Shown piece by piece: positions 10,971 to 23,197 of a stretch of DNA of 27,082 bases. The position numbers were made by a program, and so were the translations under genes. The stretch comes from Sphaeroforma arctica JP610 (Eukaryota; Opisthokonta; Ichthyosporea; Ichthyophonida), in NCBI RefSeq assembly GCF_001186125.1, contig NW_014040122.1, positions 1-27,082 on the forward strand. Direction: 5' to 3'. Numbering within the stretch: the stretch's first letter is position 1; every line of letters begins with the position of its first letter. The notes under the pieces are model-generated. The model made no database searches. It saw only the letters and a program-made list of their open reading frames with translations, and was not told the origin of the DNA.

Positions 10971-13900
10971 CACGGATGTATCACATGTGGAAATGCGGTA
11001 GCGGGTGGGCCGTGAGTGCTGCGTGCCTTCGCAGAATCCATGGTCTCTTTGTGACAGTGTGAGCAGCCGTTTGAGGTGTGTCGACTGATTGAGGCGCTGC
11101 CAGCCACTGGACTCAGCCCACGCAGGTATCACCACCACGAAACTCAGTGGTTTATTCTCTCTATCACTCCTGTCTAACAACACGTCTATATGCATAGCCA
11201 TGCGATGGATCACGCCGTCTTCAAACGGTGGATTGGCTTCAAAGCTACCAGACAGCGGGTAGAAGTCAAAGAAGGACCCTATAACAGCAATGCGACAGTG
11301 GGAAGGTGTCAATAGCGCCTGTGACATACACCGTGGCATCGTAGTGAGGGAGAGTTTAGGTCGCTCTAGTGATTGATTGTCTGCTGCGCATGCGACTATG
11401 AAGTACGTTATTCTATCGGCGGAGCGAAACACACCGCAATTCCTGATGACACTTTTTGATACGGATATGCCAAACCTACGACAACGTAGTACAGCATGAA
11501 GGTACAATAATCATCTAGCCGCACAAAAATCTGCCGATGCAGAGTGAACAAGCGACCAGCTAGTCACCTACGTCAACTGCAGGCATGCTAACATGCTTTT
11601 TCCACTGGCATATGAACTGTACGACGACAATCTTAAACCCATCGAAGACCATAGGTTAATAGAACTTTCTTCGTTTGAGAAGTACGTACACACATGCAGT
11701 GCATAGATACACAGCGTTTAAAAAAGGGCGCAACAGGAGAGTGTACTGTCTAACTGTCATACGCCACTCACCTACGCTGCCGAATGGTCCGTCGGTATCG
11801 GCGAACATGCTGCAGTACTGTCCGTAGCGCGAGTTCAGCGGCGACGCAAAGCATTCGAAATTGACTCCAAAGTTACGCAACAGTGCATCTGTGTTGTGTG
11901 TGTGAAGACTAGTGAGATGCGGAAAGCAGTGGATGAACCAGACGACATCTATTTGAATAGTGGTGTGTGAAGACTAGTGAATAGCGGGAAGCAGTGGACG
12001 TACCAGACGACATTTACTTGGATGGTGGTGTGTGTGAAGAGTAGTGAATAGCGGGAAGCAGTGGATGAACCGGACGACATTTGTTTGAATGGTGGTGTGT
12101 GTGAAGACTAGTGAGTTGCCAGAAGCAGTGGATGAACCAGACGACTTTTACTTGAATGGTGGTGTGTGTGAAGACTAGTGAATAGTGGGAAGCAGTGGAT
12201 GAACCAGACGACATCTACTTGAATGGGTGTGTGAGTGTGAAGACTAGTGAGTTTCCAGAAGCAGTGGATGAACCAGACGACATTTACTTGAATGTGCAAG
12301 CGCAAATTGGAACAATTGAGAAATGACTGCAATCCTGAAACAATCGTCGTCCATAGCATCATCAAACATTGTGGTGACATGGGCACCGCGTCTGCGCAAA
12401 CATATCCCAATCACAAACTAACTGCAACGATACTGTAGTATGCGCACACGCAGCTGAAGAGCACGATGGCATCGTCACATACACACACACACACACACAC
12501 ACATCGGTTCGAGCCCCCAAACTCTGCTGCGTATGCTTTTTGTTTTGAGATCCACATCGTCAGACCAACGGTACGACTTCACATACCAAAGGTGTCCTCG
12601 ATCAACGCAGCCTGCATGCCTCCGCCCTGCACATGCCCCCCCTGTAGTGTGTGGTATCTGACCAATAGACTGAACACGCGCGAGTTCAGAGCGCTGTCAT
12701 CGCCTCGTTCGCTTTGGGGTGCGTTGCGCGAGTGCAGCAGCCGCAGTTTGTCGTGGTGGGCCTACCAGGACACAGACACAAACAACAACCACGTGAGTTA
12801 TACTTAGGCACAAACAACAACCACGTGAGTTGTACATAGGAAAGGACACCAACGTATACGGATATATGTGCGTGGTGATGGAGGCCTGGCTTTCACTATG
12901 TGATACATACACTAGGGGCGTATAATAAACCTAATATAACACTACACAAAGCACTGCACCGAGAGAGTCCGCAGCAGAAACAATCAAGCAGTGAGATTGA
13001 TTGTAGGGCTGTGTCCAAGATGATGGTAGCACAGGAGGCTCGAGCTCAATACGCCTGTGGTAGTGCACACTATTCTGGACGGTTGCTTTAGGATGAGTGT
13101 ATCTGCGCGGCATGATGGTTTTGACATGCCCCACATTCTTATAGCATCCAAGTTGATGTGATACTAGTTTATACTACAGATGCAACCAAATATTAGAACT
13201 CGTCACTCGTGACTGCAGGCTTGGTACAAATACAAATGCAACATTTGTGCATTGAGCCGCTTTCAACAGTAAAATTGCGTTCAAAGACAATCGTCAAATC
13301 AAATGCTGTAGGCGCTTTCTCTAATGGTTGTCATGCTGGTGTGCACAATCTCAACGGTACACATTCAAGCATGCGAACGTAAAGACATCACAAACAAAAC
13401 CAAAGCAATCACGGTATCTCGTCAGACTTACAAACAATCTCAGAGAGCTTCTCATAAACGGACAGCTACAATGTGCACAACAGACGTTAATGACGGACAA
13501 CGATTTAATGCACTGGCCCGAAAACTACTCAACAATACCCATCCAGCACAAGCTATTGCTGCGCATATACGACAAACAGAACTAACAATAACAAACTTAA
13601 AGCATTGGCAGTACGCACTACAGGTACACAATATTGCAACACAACATTTGCCAATCACAAACCATCCGCTAACGAGAGTACAGTATTGCTAATAGACACC
13701 GTCCTTACCTTGTTGATGCGCACAGTCATTTGGTTGTAAGTCAGGTCGAAGGCCCGCAGGTCTGTAGTCGCCCGCTCTAGCAATGCCTCGCGCGCCCTAT
13801 ACAAGTAATCATCCCTAGTGATTAAGACATGTGAAGACATATATCTCCTCACATAGGCCGTTCTGACCAATTCAGCACCAATGAACCCGGTCGCGTTATG

Positions 13901-15784
13901 AACAAAAACAGGAATACACTATAGCCTGGATGTTCTAAAGACACGCGCTTACTTCTTGCCTGTGATAACCACCTCCACACAATCTACTGATCGAGCGCGA
14001 GCGCTGGTCTCAGCAGTAGTCCTGGCCATCCTCTCGGTTTCTCGGGCAGCAGCTGCACATAGTTTCCGAGCAACGCCTTGCGCAACTATAGCATAATAAA
14101 GTACACACCCTTCAGTTATGGATTTATACACCTCAAGGTATATATATATATATATATATATCATTCAGTTTGAAATATACACACATTCAACCACTGGACA
14201 AGAAGACATCTCGCCCACCGCCATAAACACGAGCAAGTTAAAACCGTATAACAAGACTCATGCCGTTTAAATACGACTGATACCGTTTAAACACGACTGA
14301 TACCGTTTAAACACGACTGATACCGTTTAAACATGACTGATACCGTCTAATGGCTCCGTAAATTGATACGGTATACAGGGAACAGCGTGAAATGGGCGCG
14401 AGACATTCTCAATATAAACAAAACTCATACGATTGTTGGCATGCGACCTGTCAAGGTGTCGACTTTAATGACAGTAATGTCTACACATACTGAATACACA
14501 CATCATAGGACCCACCCGTTTTCTGCATGCCTGCGCCCACCAAATCTGCGACGAGGCCGTCGGCTGTGGGTTGGCTGGGAATCACTGGGTCAGGGGCTAT
14601 ACCTTCACTCGCTGCTTGTTGCAACAAGAAATCGGCTTTAGAATGGCGTATGAGAAAGTATATCAGCATGAAAGACTCTCACAGAACATCGAATCCTACA
14701 TAAGTTAATTTAAGGACCAAACATCGAATCCTACATAAGTTAATCTAAAGACCATCTACAACTCACCACATTGATTGGACTTGCTCGCTCGCTCGCAGTT
14801 GAATATCCAGTTTTCAAAGAATACGTTATTGAATCTTATTCTGTTGTTCTGAAAGGTAAAAGTGGTATAATGCATTGCTGATTAGCATACGCTACAAAAC
14901 GCAGGATAAACACGCATTGATTTAGAACATCGGATGCCGAGTGTTTGCAAGGACGTGTCCACAAGAAGCGAAATATGCAAGGGGTGCAAATGCATAGCAC
15001 ATGGCAAACATACTCGGCAATCCGTCTCCAGCTGATACTGTAAACGATTCACAGCCTTTTGCCTATAAATCTCAAGGTTAGGATCAACCCGAGATGTCGT
15101 CGATACATTTTTCTGGTGACTAGATTGTGGCCATGTTTCTAGAGAGAGCTTGGTGTTCGGGTTCCATACGCAACCCAACGGAGGAGCTTCACTCGTGAAA
15201 GTCGCTTCTGCTGTTTCATCTACTACCTCATGATCTTTGCTAGTATCAGACTCTGCACTTTGGGGTTGTTCTGTGTGCGTGTTAACAGTTTCGTGTTTGC
15301 GATGCCTTTTTTTTGCTTTTCGTTCTTTCTGCTTCTTCTCTGTAACACTTCCGTCTGTAGCTTTATCCGAGTGCATCCCGCCCTCGCCCCCATCGTCGTC
15401 GCTTTCTTTGGATTTCTTAGATTTCTTATTCTTCTTATCTTTTTCCTTGAATTTTTTAGTTTTCTTGTTCTTCTTATCCTTTTTAGCTTTCTTGACTTTT
15501 TCCGATTGTTTATCTATTTTAGAAGGCTTCGCTGCTGATTCACTCGACTGTTGGTGTCGCAAATTTGTTTCCACACTGAACGGCCTACTCGTTTCCTTTT
15601 TCCTCCGCTTCTTAACAGGCCCAGTCTCTAACCCATCATGCGCTACATCTGTCGCCTTATTGTATTCTATTGTCTTACGCTTCACCAGCCTCTCGTCTTT
15701 AGCGTGCTTCCATTTCGGTTTGGAGTGAGAATGTGACTCATCCCCAGCCTGGACAGACTGGCTTGCAAGCTTTTTGTTTGCCAT
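10959..15784 (-). CDS. PCIF1: PCIF1/CAPAM-type mRNA cap m6Am methyltransferase, 3' end missing
   Basis: Eight exons: 15014-15784, 14767-14848, 14516-14635, 13953-14085, 13709-13862, 12587-12761, 11772-11888, 10959-11278. All have GT-AG borders and phases agree throughout (624 codons). Start: ATG at 15784 (MANKKLASQS). Residues 1-200 are low complexity and lysine-rich (KKAKKDKKNKKTKKFKEKDK near 98-117), suggesting nuclear targeting; I see no WW domain, unlike animal PCIF1. The methyltransferase core then matches the family in order: INKAHHDKLRLLH, RYHTLQG, GGGMQAALIEDTFDALLR, FGVNFECFASPLN (about 485-497), MFADTDGPFGSVGSFFDFYP, GSFEANPPFEDG (catalytic NPPF about 533-536), LSFVVVIPAW, and DTSVFFLQ. 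Known role: adds N6-methyl to cap-adjacent 2'-O-methyladenosine using SAM. The exon ending FLQ is followed by a clear donor (CAG|GTGTGT), so at least one short terminal exon is missing, and the gap lies 400 bp beyond. It is divergently arranged with the gene starting at 16444. Confidence 0.9.
11893..12290. repeat. About 60-bp array at a PCIF1 acceptor
   Basis: Six to seven copies containing GTGTGTGTGAAGACTAGTGA and AGCAGTGGATGAACCAGACG. The first copy overlaps the acceptor tract of exon 11772-11888 (gene strand CTAGTCTTCACACACACAAC then ACAG). This is an acceptor-anchored array. Confidence 0.88.
12478..12503. repeat. AC microsatellite
   Basis: A (CA)n run in the PCIF1 intron between exons 12587-12761 and 11772-11888. 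Confidence 0.85.
12774..12838. repeat. Two-copy repeat beside PCIF1 acceptor
   Basis: CACAAACAACAACCACGTGA occurs twice about 32 bp apart, directly upstream (gene sense) of the acceptor of exon 12587-12761 (GTGTCCTGGTAG). The rest of this roughly 950-bp intron, 12840-13708, contains no supported exon: exons 13709-13862 and 12587-12761 join in phase without it. Confidence 0.7.
14130..14160. repeat. AT microsatellite
   Basis: A (TA)n run just upstream of PCIF1 exon 13953-14085. Confidence 0.8.
14245..14350. repeat. 23-bp array in PCIF1 intron
   Basis: About four copies of CCGTTTAAACACGACTGATA, in the intron between exons 14516-14635 and 13953-14085. A two-copy repeat (ACATCGAATCCTACATAAGT) lies in the next intron at 14686-14755. 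Confidence 0.85.
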
Positions 15785-16443
15785 CTCGGTATAATTGTTC
15801 TGCAACACAGGGAGGGAGCTGTCACTTTCCAGACAATCAGTTCTGTAACGGTTGAAAGTATTGATCTCTCAAACAAAAATAATATCTACAGCAAGATACG
15901 TCAAGCAAGGTAACGTTTCAAAATCACATATATAAGAATATTTCGAGTGCTCTTATCAATTCAAATCACACCACATGCATTTAAATTTACCGTGTTACCG
16001 GAGTTTCACACTTAAAACCGGCTTTGTATTACTTCACCGGCTTTGTAAATACTGGTCTGTCTGACCATATTAATTTTTGATACGTTTTAAATAGGGAGCG
16101 TGTGTCAAAATCACTACATCAGCCCCAGACTCAGAGAGAATGACCGCGCCCTGAGAATTTACGACAAAAAGAAACCTACGCCACATATTTAATTAATTTG
16201 GCGGGCTTTCCCTGGTACAGCTTTTTTTCAGCCTCTCCTAAACAAGAGAGTTATCGCCATCGGATAAATACATAGTAGTGATATACGTACTATATATTGG
16301 GTTGTTTGAAGTTTTTATGTCGTGTGGTGTTGGGCTGCCTTCAAGAATAGCACACGACACACAGTTCAGTTCATATATAGCATGCTCATGCATGTACCGT
16401 AATATTTATAAACAGAAGTACACGCCCGTTTGAAAACATCACC
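15785..16443. other. Intergenic region between divergent genes
   Basis: 660 bp separate the PCIF1 start from the plus-strand gene start, so both promoters must lie here. It is AT-rich with scattered TATA-like strings (for example CATATATAAGAATATT near 15930 and GTACTATATATTGG near 16285), but I cannot assign a start site or operator. Confidence 0.5.
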
Positions 16444-19400
16444 ATGCCGGATAAACGGGCGCACAGAGATGATGTTGAACTCGATGCGGTAGATGCCACA
16501 CACAAGACTATCAGAACTGGGAAGCGTGGGCAGGGATCCGCCCACGAAAGTGGTAAGACACAGCTCACACGCACCGAGAGCTCACATGCAATGAAGGAAA
16601 AGAAACACCCTCAAACACGTTATACCGCACGAAGTACCACTGCCGAAGAGACTCCGGCAAGTGTTGCACACCTTGAGCATTTGCATGAGGCCCCTATCCA
16701 CGTTTTGCGCAAAAAGCATGTGTCGCGATTCGCCAAACTGGGACTGGGTTATAGCAAATCAAAGTTAGGAATCTCACCTGTTGGTCAACAATATAGAATG
16801 CAAGTCAGCGGCAACACTCAGGTATGGTATGGCTGGGCCATTCATTCTTCTCCGTCGCAACGGATACATGTGTATCCTATGACACGAGCCCTATCATGTA
16901 GTGCTCTATAATATACAGAGGTATCATACTACATGAGATGTAACGTGTCATGTCTCAAACAATACATGGGAATCATGTTACATGAAATCTTATATGTAGT
17001 GCCCTAAAAGATACACGGATATCATAGTACACGAACTCACGTGTGTGTCTTTTATGTTGCATGTACATATCATCGATCTCTAACGTGTACTGTCTTATAA
17101 GATACATGTGTATCACATTACTATATCTTTATGTGCAGTGTCTTATAGAATACGTGAGTATCATACTATATGAACTCTTACGTGTAGTGTCTTCTATGTT
17201 ACATGTGCATATCATCGATCCTAACGTGTACTGTCTTATAGATATATGTGTATCACATTACTCGATCTCTATGTGCAGTGTCTTATAGACTACATTACAC
17301 GAGCTCTTACGTGTGGTGTCTTTTATGGTCATGCGCATATCATTGATTTCTAGTGTGTACTGTCTTGTAAGATACATGTGTATCATATTACTTGAGTTCT
17401 AAATGTAATGTCTTATACAATATATAAGATTCATATTACATAAGCTCTTACGTGTAGTTTCTTTTAAGATACAGGTGTATCATATTATAGAGGTCTAACG
17501 TGTGGTGTTTCGTTAGATACATGGGTATCATACTACATGATCTCCAACGTGTAACGTCTTATAAGACACTTGTGGGTACCATGTTATATCTGTTGTAACG
17601 TGTAGTGTCTGGTATTGTGACCCTAGAGCGTAGGGGCAGATCCAAAGAACCCAATTCTGTGCGCAGAGCCTGCTACGGAGTGCACCGTTGATATGTCACC
17701 GTGCATGACTACCAACAGTCCATACGCTGCCACCCCGTGTCATCACGCAAGGTGTGTACATGATTTATGCTCTGAATGTCACGCGCTATCTAGCATGTCT
17801 GTTGTTGCGTTGTTTGCCCTCAAGTGAATATTATACGAAGTTTAGCACGAACAGATTCGACTGCAGGGGCTCGCAGAAGGGCATGTCACTCGACAGCCAA
17901 TACTCAGCCGATGTGGCGGGATCTTGGCATAGCTATACTCCACCAAGCTACAAGATTGGCTCCACCGCTGGTATGCCTGTAGTTTCTGAGCGAAGTCAGT
18001 TGGTGGTTTTTTTACTCGGGAGGCTGCCAAGGCGAAAGCTGATAGTTTGGACTGAAGTGGAAATTGTGGCAATCATATGCTCCTTATGAATGGCAAGCGC
18101 ATTCAGTATGGTATATATATAGCAATGCGACCATGGATAGCTTTGCTGCGACAGACGAATAATGTGCTATACGTGTAGAACTTGGTAAGCGCACAAGGCG
18201 GTATTAATTGCGCCTTGAACGCGAGTAGGACCTATGGAGTTTCCTAGTAACAGTCAAATATATTCAATCGTCTGAAGGTCTCGGACCAATCGCAGAGGTC
18301 AGCGGTGGCGCATGTCCCTCACGCGTGCGCGGCGAACATCACCCAGAATTCTCAGCTGCTGGGCCACCTTCGATTGGACCACATCATGATAGGAATGGAC
18401 AGAGGGGTCCCAACAAGCAAATCAAAGGCCTTATCGCACACTACACGACGGTAGTGCCGGGGCCGGTAGCTGGTGTGTTTGCTGATTTCGATAGGTGGCA
18501 ATGCTGCAGTAGGTCGATAAAATTAAACTCAAACATGTGTGCCTACTATAACTCCGTTCTACTATACCTTTCATTGGACACCATGTGAGATTGTACGACT
18601 ATTCATATTCTATACTCACTGGATGGTAAATGTTGATTTAAAACTACGTTTCGAATGCAGGTGGCGCATGCATCACATCCTTGAATGATAAATTCGGACA
18701 TTTGATTATCAACATAACTAGCATTTCTTGTCTGCATTATGTCTTAACAGTGTCAGATATCAGCACAAACCAGTGAATCAATATGGCGAAAAGACTACTA
18801 TTGTTACACTACTATTGTTGACAATAATACTATGAACCGATATTCTGATAGTTGTGGCCTCAAATTTGCGATCATCAGATTTCCTGTTGAGATGCTCAAG
18901 CGACATCCAGTGGACAGCTGATGTCGAGGAGAGACTGGTGGCTGCGCTCGATACGCCATCCACACTTAGCAGCACCCAAACACAACTTATAATCGCAGGT
19001 GCGATTGCCTCTGAATTCGCACGGCAGCACATGACTGTGTACCCCCGATTAAAGGTGATAAAGGCTCTGCTATTGGTACCGAATAGATACCTGAAATTCT
19101 GTGGTAGCTGTCGTCCTGCTTGCGGCGTGCGGCTACATCATTCTATTGGCAGTTTACCCAACTTTTTAACGAGTATTAATTTTGCTGATGAGTTATTGTT
19201 ATTGTACATGGTCCTTCAGGTACTCCCGCCTCAACAACTAAGCATATTCCAGGTGCTAGTAGACCCCCTGACTCCACAGCCGATCTCTGCATGGGAGGTA
19301 ATGTTGATTTAATATCAGCGTGTAGGTTGCACTATATACAGAGCTTCACTAGGAGTCACAGCAGTGGCGTAGCTGTCAATAGTGATGTGATAATTGCGAC

Positions 19401-19891
19401 CAATACTACTAAGATTCGAAGCGGTCCTTTGTCGCTAACTTGCTTTGTATGTTACACAGTCCGCGACAGATCATCACTAGCATCTTCCACATCAACATAG
19501 TTCTTTCTCCACTGACAACAGTGCGCGATGACCATAGAGGGTGACCCCAATTCACTATCCGAAGATCAGCAAATTCGAAACGACTTTATTGAGTGGTGCA
19601 GAATCCTTGTGCAGCTGGTAAGCTTCTGCAAATCTATGATTGATTGCTTTTTCTGGTTTAGCCCTCGCATCAAGAAATTTCGTAAGTCATGAATTTCTTT
19701 TCACCTCATTCCGAGCATTTGCATCGAAATCTTTAAGCCGATGGATAAAAGGACTTCAGCCAACTTTCACCCAGAGTCGCCATCAAAATGTTAAAGTCGA
19801 GAGATTATCACCGCGTTTTGCAACGGACCCATTCATACAACGTTTTGAATCCACCGACACTGGACAATCCTTACAAAACTCTGGAATATAG
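16444..19891 (+). CDS. Uncharacterised multi-exon protein, divergent from PCIF1
   Basis: I do not recognise this gene. Proposed exons: 16444-16821, 17627-17751, 17855-17970, 18296-18450, 18852-19297, 19342-19446, 19522-19617, 19662-19681, 19738-19891. The first four and the last five each chain in phase. The link 18450 to 18852 does not, so an exon is missing or two genes are present. Start: MPDKRAHRDDVELDAVDA. The N-terminal half is polar and probably disordered, with a basic patch (HVLRKKHVSRFAKLGLGYSK) and a Cys-containing stretch. The C-terminal half has ordered-looking segments: DIQWTADVEERLVAALD, QLIIAGAIASEFARQH, FADELLLLYMVLQVLPPQQL, and an amphipathic helix SEDQQIRNDFIEWCRILVQL. It ends LQNSGI and a stop at 19889-19891. 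Introns before exons 19342 and 19662 are only 44 bp, and one exon is 20 bp. No transmembrane segment or catalytic motif was identified, so I propose no function. Confidence 0.6.
16895..17610. repeat. Degenerate roughly 45-bp array in first intron
   Basis: About fifteen diverged copies of a unit with TACGTGTAGTGTCTTATAGA and ACATGTGTATCATATTAC, filling most of the intron between exons 16444-16821 and 17627-17751. The copies are more diverged than those in the lipase introns, suggesting greater age. Confidence 0.75.
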
Positions 19892-21168
19892 TCCATAACC
19901 CTCATGATGTATTCAATTATATACTGTGCGCCACTACACTGAAAGCGACATGCGCCGTTTCGCAACCACTTCATGCCTTATGTATACGTTTCGAGAAAAA
20001 AAAAATTGTTCATACTTCCGTTTTGCCCTCAAAATATGATCAAAACCCGGCTGGCGGAGAATGTGACTCGACGATGAGGTAGTCCAACTCTTACCAATAT
20101 ATCAGGGCCGAATGTCATCTGTCATGAAACGCATATATCCACTAGAACCAGTTCTCTACTGTTGTGTTCGAAAATTCGGGCTTCGTTGCAACAAGTGCCG
20201 CCTCGAATTCGAATATTGTTGCCTCAGCTGAGAATATCGAAGGCGTCATAGATTTCATTGACTCGGGTACTTTAAGGCACCCAAACCTCACATGATGGGG
20301 GCTAATTTTTAGAACCCACGCCACATGGTACCGTCTATTTCCGAGCAGCAACTGATACAAATTCCAACTCAAGCAATTACTGGATGGGACATGCCTATTC
20401 TGCTTCGCTGCAATGTAAGGTGTCCAGACGTGTGCTGAGTGGTGCTTACAGGGTTCAATGTTGTCTACACAAGCGCAGCGAAATTTATCTGCTTTTGGTT
20501 GTGTTTAATTGTGTGCAGTGATGTCTGCAACTGCGAACACATCTGATTGTTTAACGTACAGTGTTCTATTGTGCGTACTACAAGTGTAGGCCGTTCATGT
20601 GATTTCCAAATTTGTCGCAATCACACGCAATAGTTTAGTAATGCAATGTGCATGTGGTGAGCCACTTTCCGACCTTTCGAGTAAGATCCGGGCTGTTCAA
20701 CACGATTCCGAAGCTCCGTGCTATGTATTTTTATATCTAAACTAAAACCCCTGGTTCTCCTAATAGCGAGAGGCGACCCTCGACGCGCTGACTCGCCTCG
20801 CTGATGAACGTACATGAGCCAACAGATCACTCCTTGAGGCACGAGCAAGTCCATTGTACGAACAGCGTTGCAGTCAGCCAGGCCTATCTTTCGAATCAGA
20901 AACCATATGCGCGGGAGCCTTTTAACACAATGCAGTTTCATCCTGAAGAATCTTGAAATTAAACTGATGAAATTTGAACGCACGCCCTGTCTCGTTCACT
21001 CCAGGCATGTGTGGCAATGATTCGTAGTGGTGCCCGTGACACACGTGTTGCACCTGCAATTCTAGAGACACGAATACAGACACTGACTCTATGACCGTCA
21101 TAGGGAACATCGATCATGTGTGTATCAGTTACTTGGCAAAATGATGCCGATGGCGAAGTCGCTGTTGG
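19892..21168. other. Intergenic region, no supported gene
   Basis: Open frames exist on both strands (for example minus 20621-20983) but they lack a clear ATG, partner exons or recognisable motifs. An imperfect hairpin lies at 20766-20801 (GCGAGAGGCGA pairing with TCGCCTCGC). Confidence 0.4.
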
Positions 21169-22143
21169 TCAGCTACTACTCATCTCACGATCGATACGAC
21201 TCATGTCAGTCCACGTCTGCACCCCAGTAACGATTACATCACGGACATCTGCGAGTTTTTTACCGTTATAGGCTTGCGTTGGGCCTAGTTTGTCCTTGTG
21301 AAATAGCGAGTGTCCACAAGCTTCCAACAGCTTTGTAGCTGCCATCTCGTGCTCTGCCAGATACTCGAAGGTGGCAAGCTTCTTAGTTACGCAGCCCACA
21401 GCATCTCGGGCAATTGCATACCCACGTTCGTCTGGATATCTTGTCATTATCTCTTGGTTGAAACTATGGTTGTCGTGGGGTACAGCATAACCCCAGAAGG
21501 CGGTGTTCGCAGCATCCAGCATTTGTTTCACGGAATCGAGCGCAACATAGTTGGAGTCAGCCGTGATCATCACGTGGGAGAAAATCATGTGTTTGTACAC
21601 GAGTTTGAAAAAGGCTTGAGTATCAATAGCTTTATCTGCAGCCTCTACATGCATGATTGTTTTCCGTTCCGTCTGATTCCCATCTGCTGGGACTGTCATT
21701 ACGATCTGCCTGCGGTCAACTACGACAATATCACCGAACTCATAGAATTCGGACTGGGGCCACCTGCCATTGATATTCTCAACTAAAAAAAGCACTTTGC
21801 TATAACTGTTCCTACCCCATGTCTGCCGGACATTTGTTCGTCTGGCACTATCGTCGGACAACACACCCACTATCAAACCCTCCTTACGTTCATAACCGGC
21901 GTGGTCCAGGAATTTGTAGTTCACTGTGAGCCCGGAGATGCTGGTTTGTCCATGCAGAACCACTCCCGATTGTAAATTTAAGTCTGCCAACACTTTATCA
22001 TATTCATCCAGGCTGAATATAAAACCATAACGACTGTGTGGGGAGCTGTGCAGTAAGTTATACAACAGCACCACGCATAGCAGAGTGGCGCACCAAGCGA
22101 CCACTTTGACACTTTGACGCGTGATTGCACCTATAATTGTCAT
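21169..22143 (-). CDS. GT31-like (beta-1,3-galactosyltransferase family) type II membrane protein, divergent active site
   Basis: A single uninterrupted 324-codon frame from ATG at 22143 to a stop at 21169. Residues 12-31 form one membrane anchor (VKVVAWCATLLCVVLLYNLL) after a short basic N-terminus, the usual type II Golgi layout. The family landmarks follow in order: ARRTNVRQTWG (101-110, the R..IR.TW motif), SKVLFLVEN (115-123), SEFYEFGDIVVVD (131-143), KTIMHVEAADKA, ITADSNYVALDSV (193-205), AFWGY (215-219), and RYPDERGYAIARDAV. Known family: transfers galactose, N-acetylglucosamine or similar from UDP-sugars to glycans. The position normally held by the metal-binding DDD triad (KTDDDvFV) reads TADSNYV here, keeping only the middle Asp, so activity is doubtful or donor use differs. 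It has no introns, unlike its neighbours, so a retrocopy origin is possible. Function is inferred from motifs; a related fringe-like GT31 clade is an alternative. Confidence 0.75.
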   Translation of the reverse strand: MTIIGAITRQSVKVVAWCATLLCVVLLYNLLHSSPHSRYGFIFSLDEYDKVLADLNLQSGVVLHGQTSISGLTVNYKFLDHAGYERKEGLIVGVLSDDSARRTNVRQTWGRNSYSKVLFLVENINGRWPQSEFYEFGDIVVVDRRQIVMTVPADGNQTERKTIMHVEAADKAIDTQAFFKLVYKHMIFSHVMITADSNYVALDSVKQMLDAANTAFWGYAVPHDNHSFNQEIMTRYPDERGYAIARDAVGCVTKKLATFEYLAEHEMAATKLLEACGHSLFHKDKLGPTQAYNGKKLADVRDVIVTGVQTWTDMSRIDREMSSS

Positions 22144-23001
22144 AATGTACTGTTAAACTACAAAATCCACTGTCTAAAGCTTGTAATTGCGGTACTATCA
22201 GCAAGCACTTCTTTATGACATCGTGCTCAAGTGAAACTTCTAATGGCCTGCTAGATTAACTTGAGTAAACAGCGTATTTATTTATTTAGATAATTTGTCT
22301 AAAATCACAATAAATTCGCTGAAAATATTTCATTGCTCTGTCCCAGAAACCCAGAGTCCCTTCTAAATTACACATTTCATACTTCCGCGTATTGGCGTAG
22401 TGTATTACCTAAAAGAGGTTGCGCGGGCTGTGTGTGAACAAATATTATATGTGTATGTAGGGTGTAGGCGGCTGCCGGGCACGGCTGGCGGCTGCGTTGG
22501 TTTATTCTTTTACTGTAAATAAATAATTAGTCCCATAGCCACTTTGTTGATGTTCAATTTAGGACGCTATGATATGTGTCTATATACATATACGTGTTTA
22601 GGCTGTGGAACAAATAAATGTTTGCACATCATATTGCCTTTAATTGGATTGATACAGTGACAAGAATCACGCTGTAATGTGAAAAATACACTGACTATAT
22701 GACGTTTGTATCAAGACGTTTGTTGTATCGCAACGTCTGTATCAAGATTCATTGCCTTCGAAAGGAGCCAATGTGCATGCAGTTAGCTTGCAATCAAACA
22801 GAACTACTCAATTTAGTACAGTAGCTGCAGTTTCGCGTCCACAACTCTCAAGTGCTTTATATTAGCACCGAGTCACCGACTACAATTTGCAAATGTTTTT
22901 CCACATAGCTCACTTTCTCAAATATGTAGCTTTTGTCAAGTATGTAGCTGTATTGTGAGCAACGAAAGGTCTGCAGAGAAATTTCATTATATTATAAGTA
23001 C

Positions 23002-23039
<38 letters not shown>

Positions 23040-23052
23040 ATATATATACGCT

Positions 23053-23116
<64 letters not shown>

Positions 23117-23133
23117 ATATATATATATTATAC

Positions 23134-23197
<64 letters not shown>

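Noticed and set aside
12295-12410. Extra PCIF1 exon after an acceptor-like TTTGCGCAG
   Set aside because: Exons 12587-12761 and 11772-11888 join directly in phase to give the family sequence ALIEDTFDALLRNFGV; an insert here would break it.
12504-12520. tRNA T-loop-like GGTTCGAGCCCCC
   Set aside because: The flanking bases do not pair into a T stem, and no acceptor or anticodon arm is visible.
13324-13692. Plus-strand 122-codon frame
   Set aside because: It lies inside a PCIF1 intron on the opposite strand, is overlapped by other open frames, and has low-complexity composition.
10094-15784. A PCIF1-lipase fusion gene
   Set aside because: The exons are in the same orientation and adjacent, but an assembly gap lies between them, PCIF1 lacks only a short tail, and a fused nuclear methyltransferase and membrane lipase has no precedent I know of.
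20621-20983. Minus-strand 120-codon frame as a gene
   Set aside because: No ATG at the start, no family motif and no splice partners; probably a chance frame.
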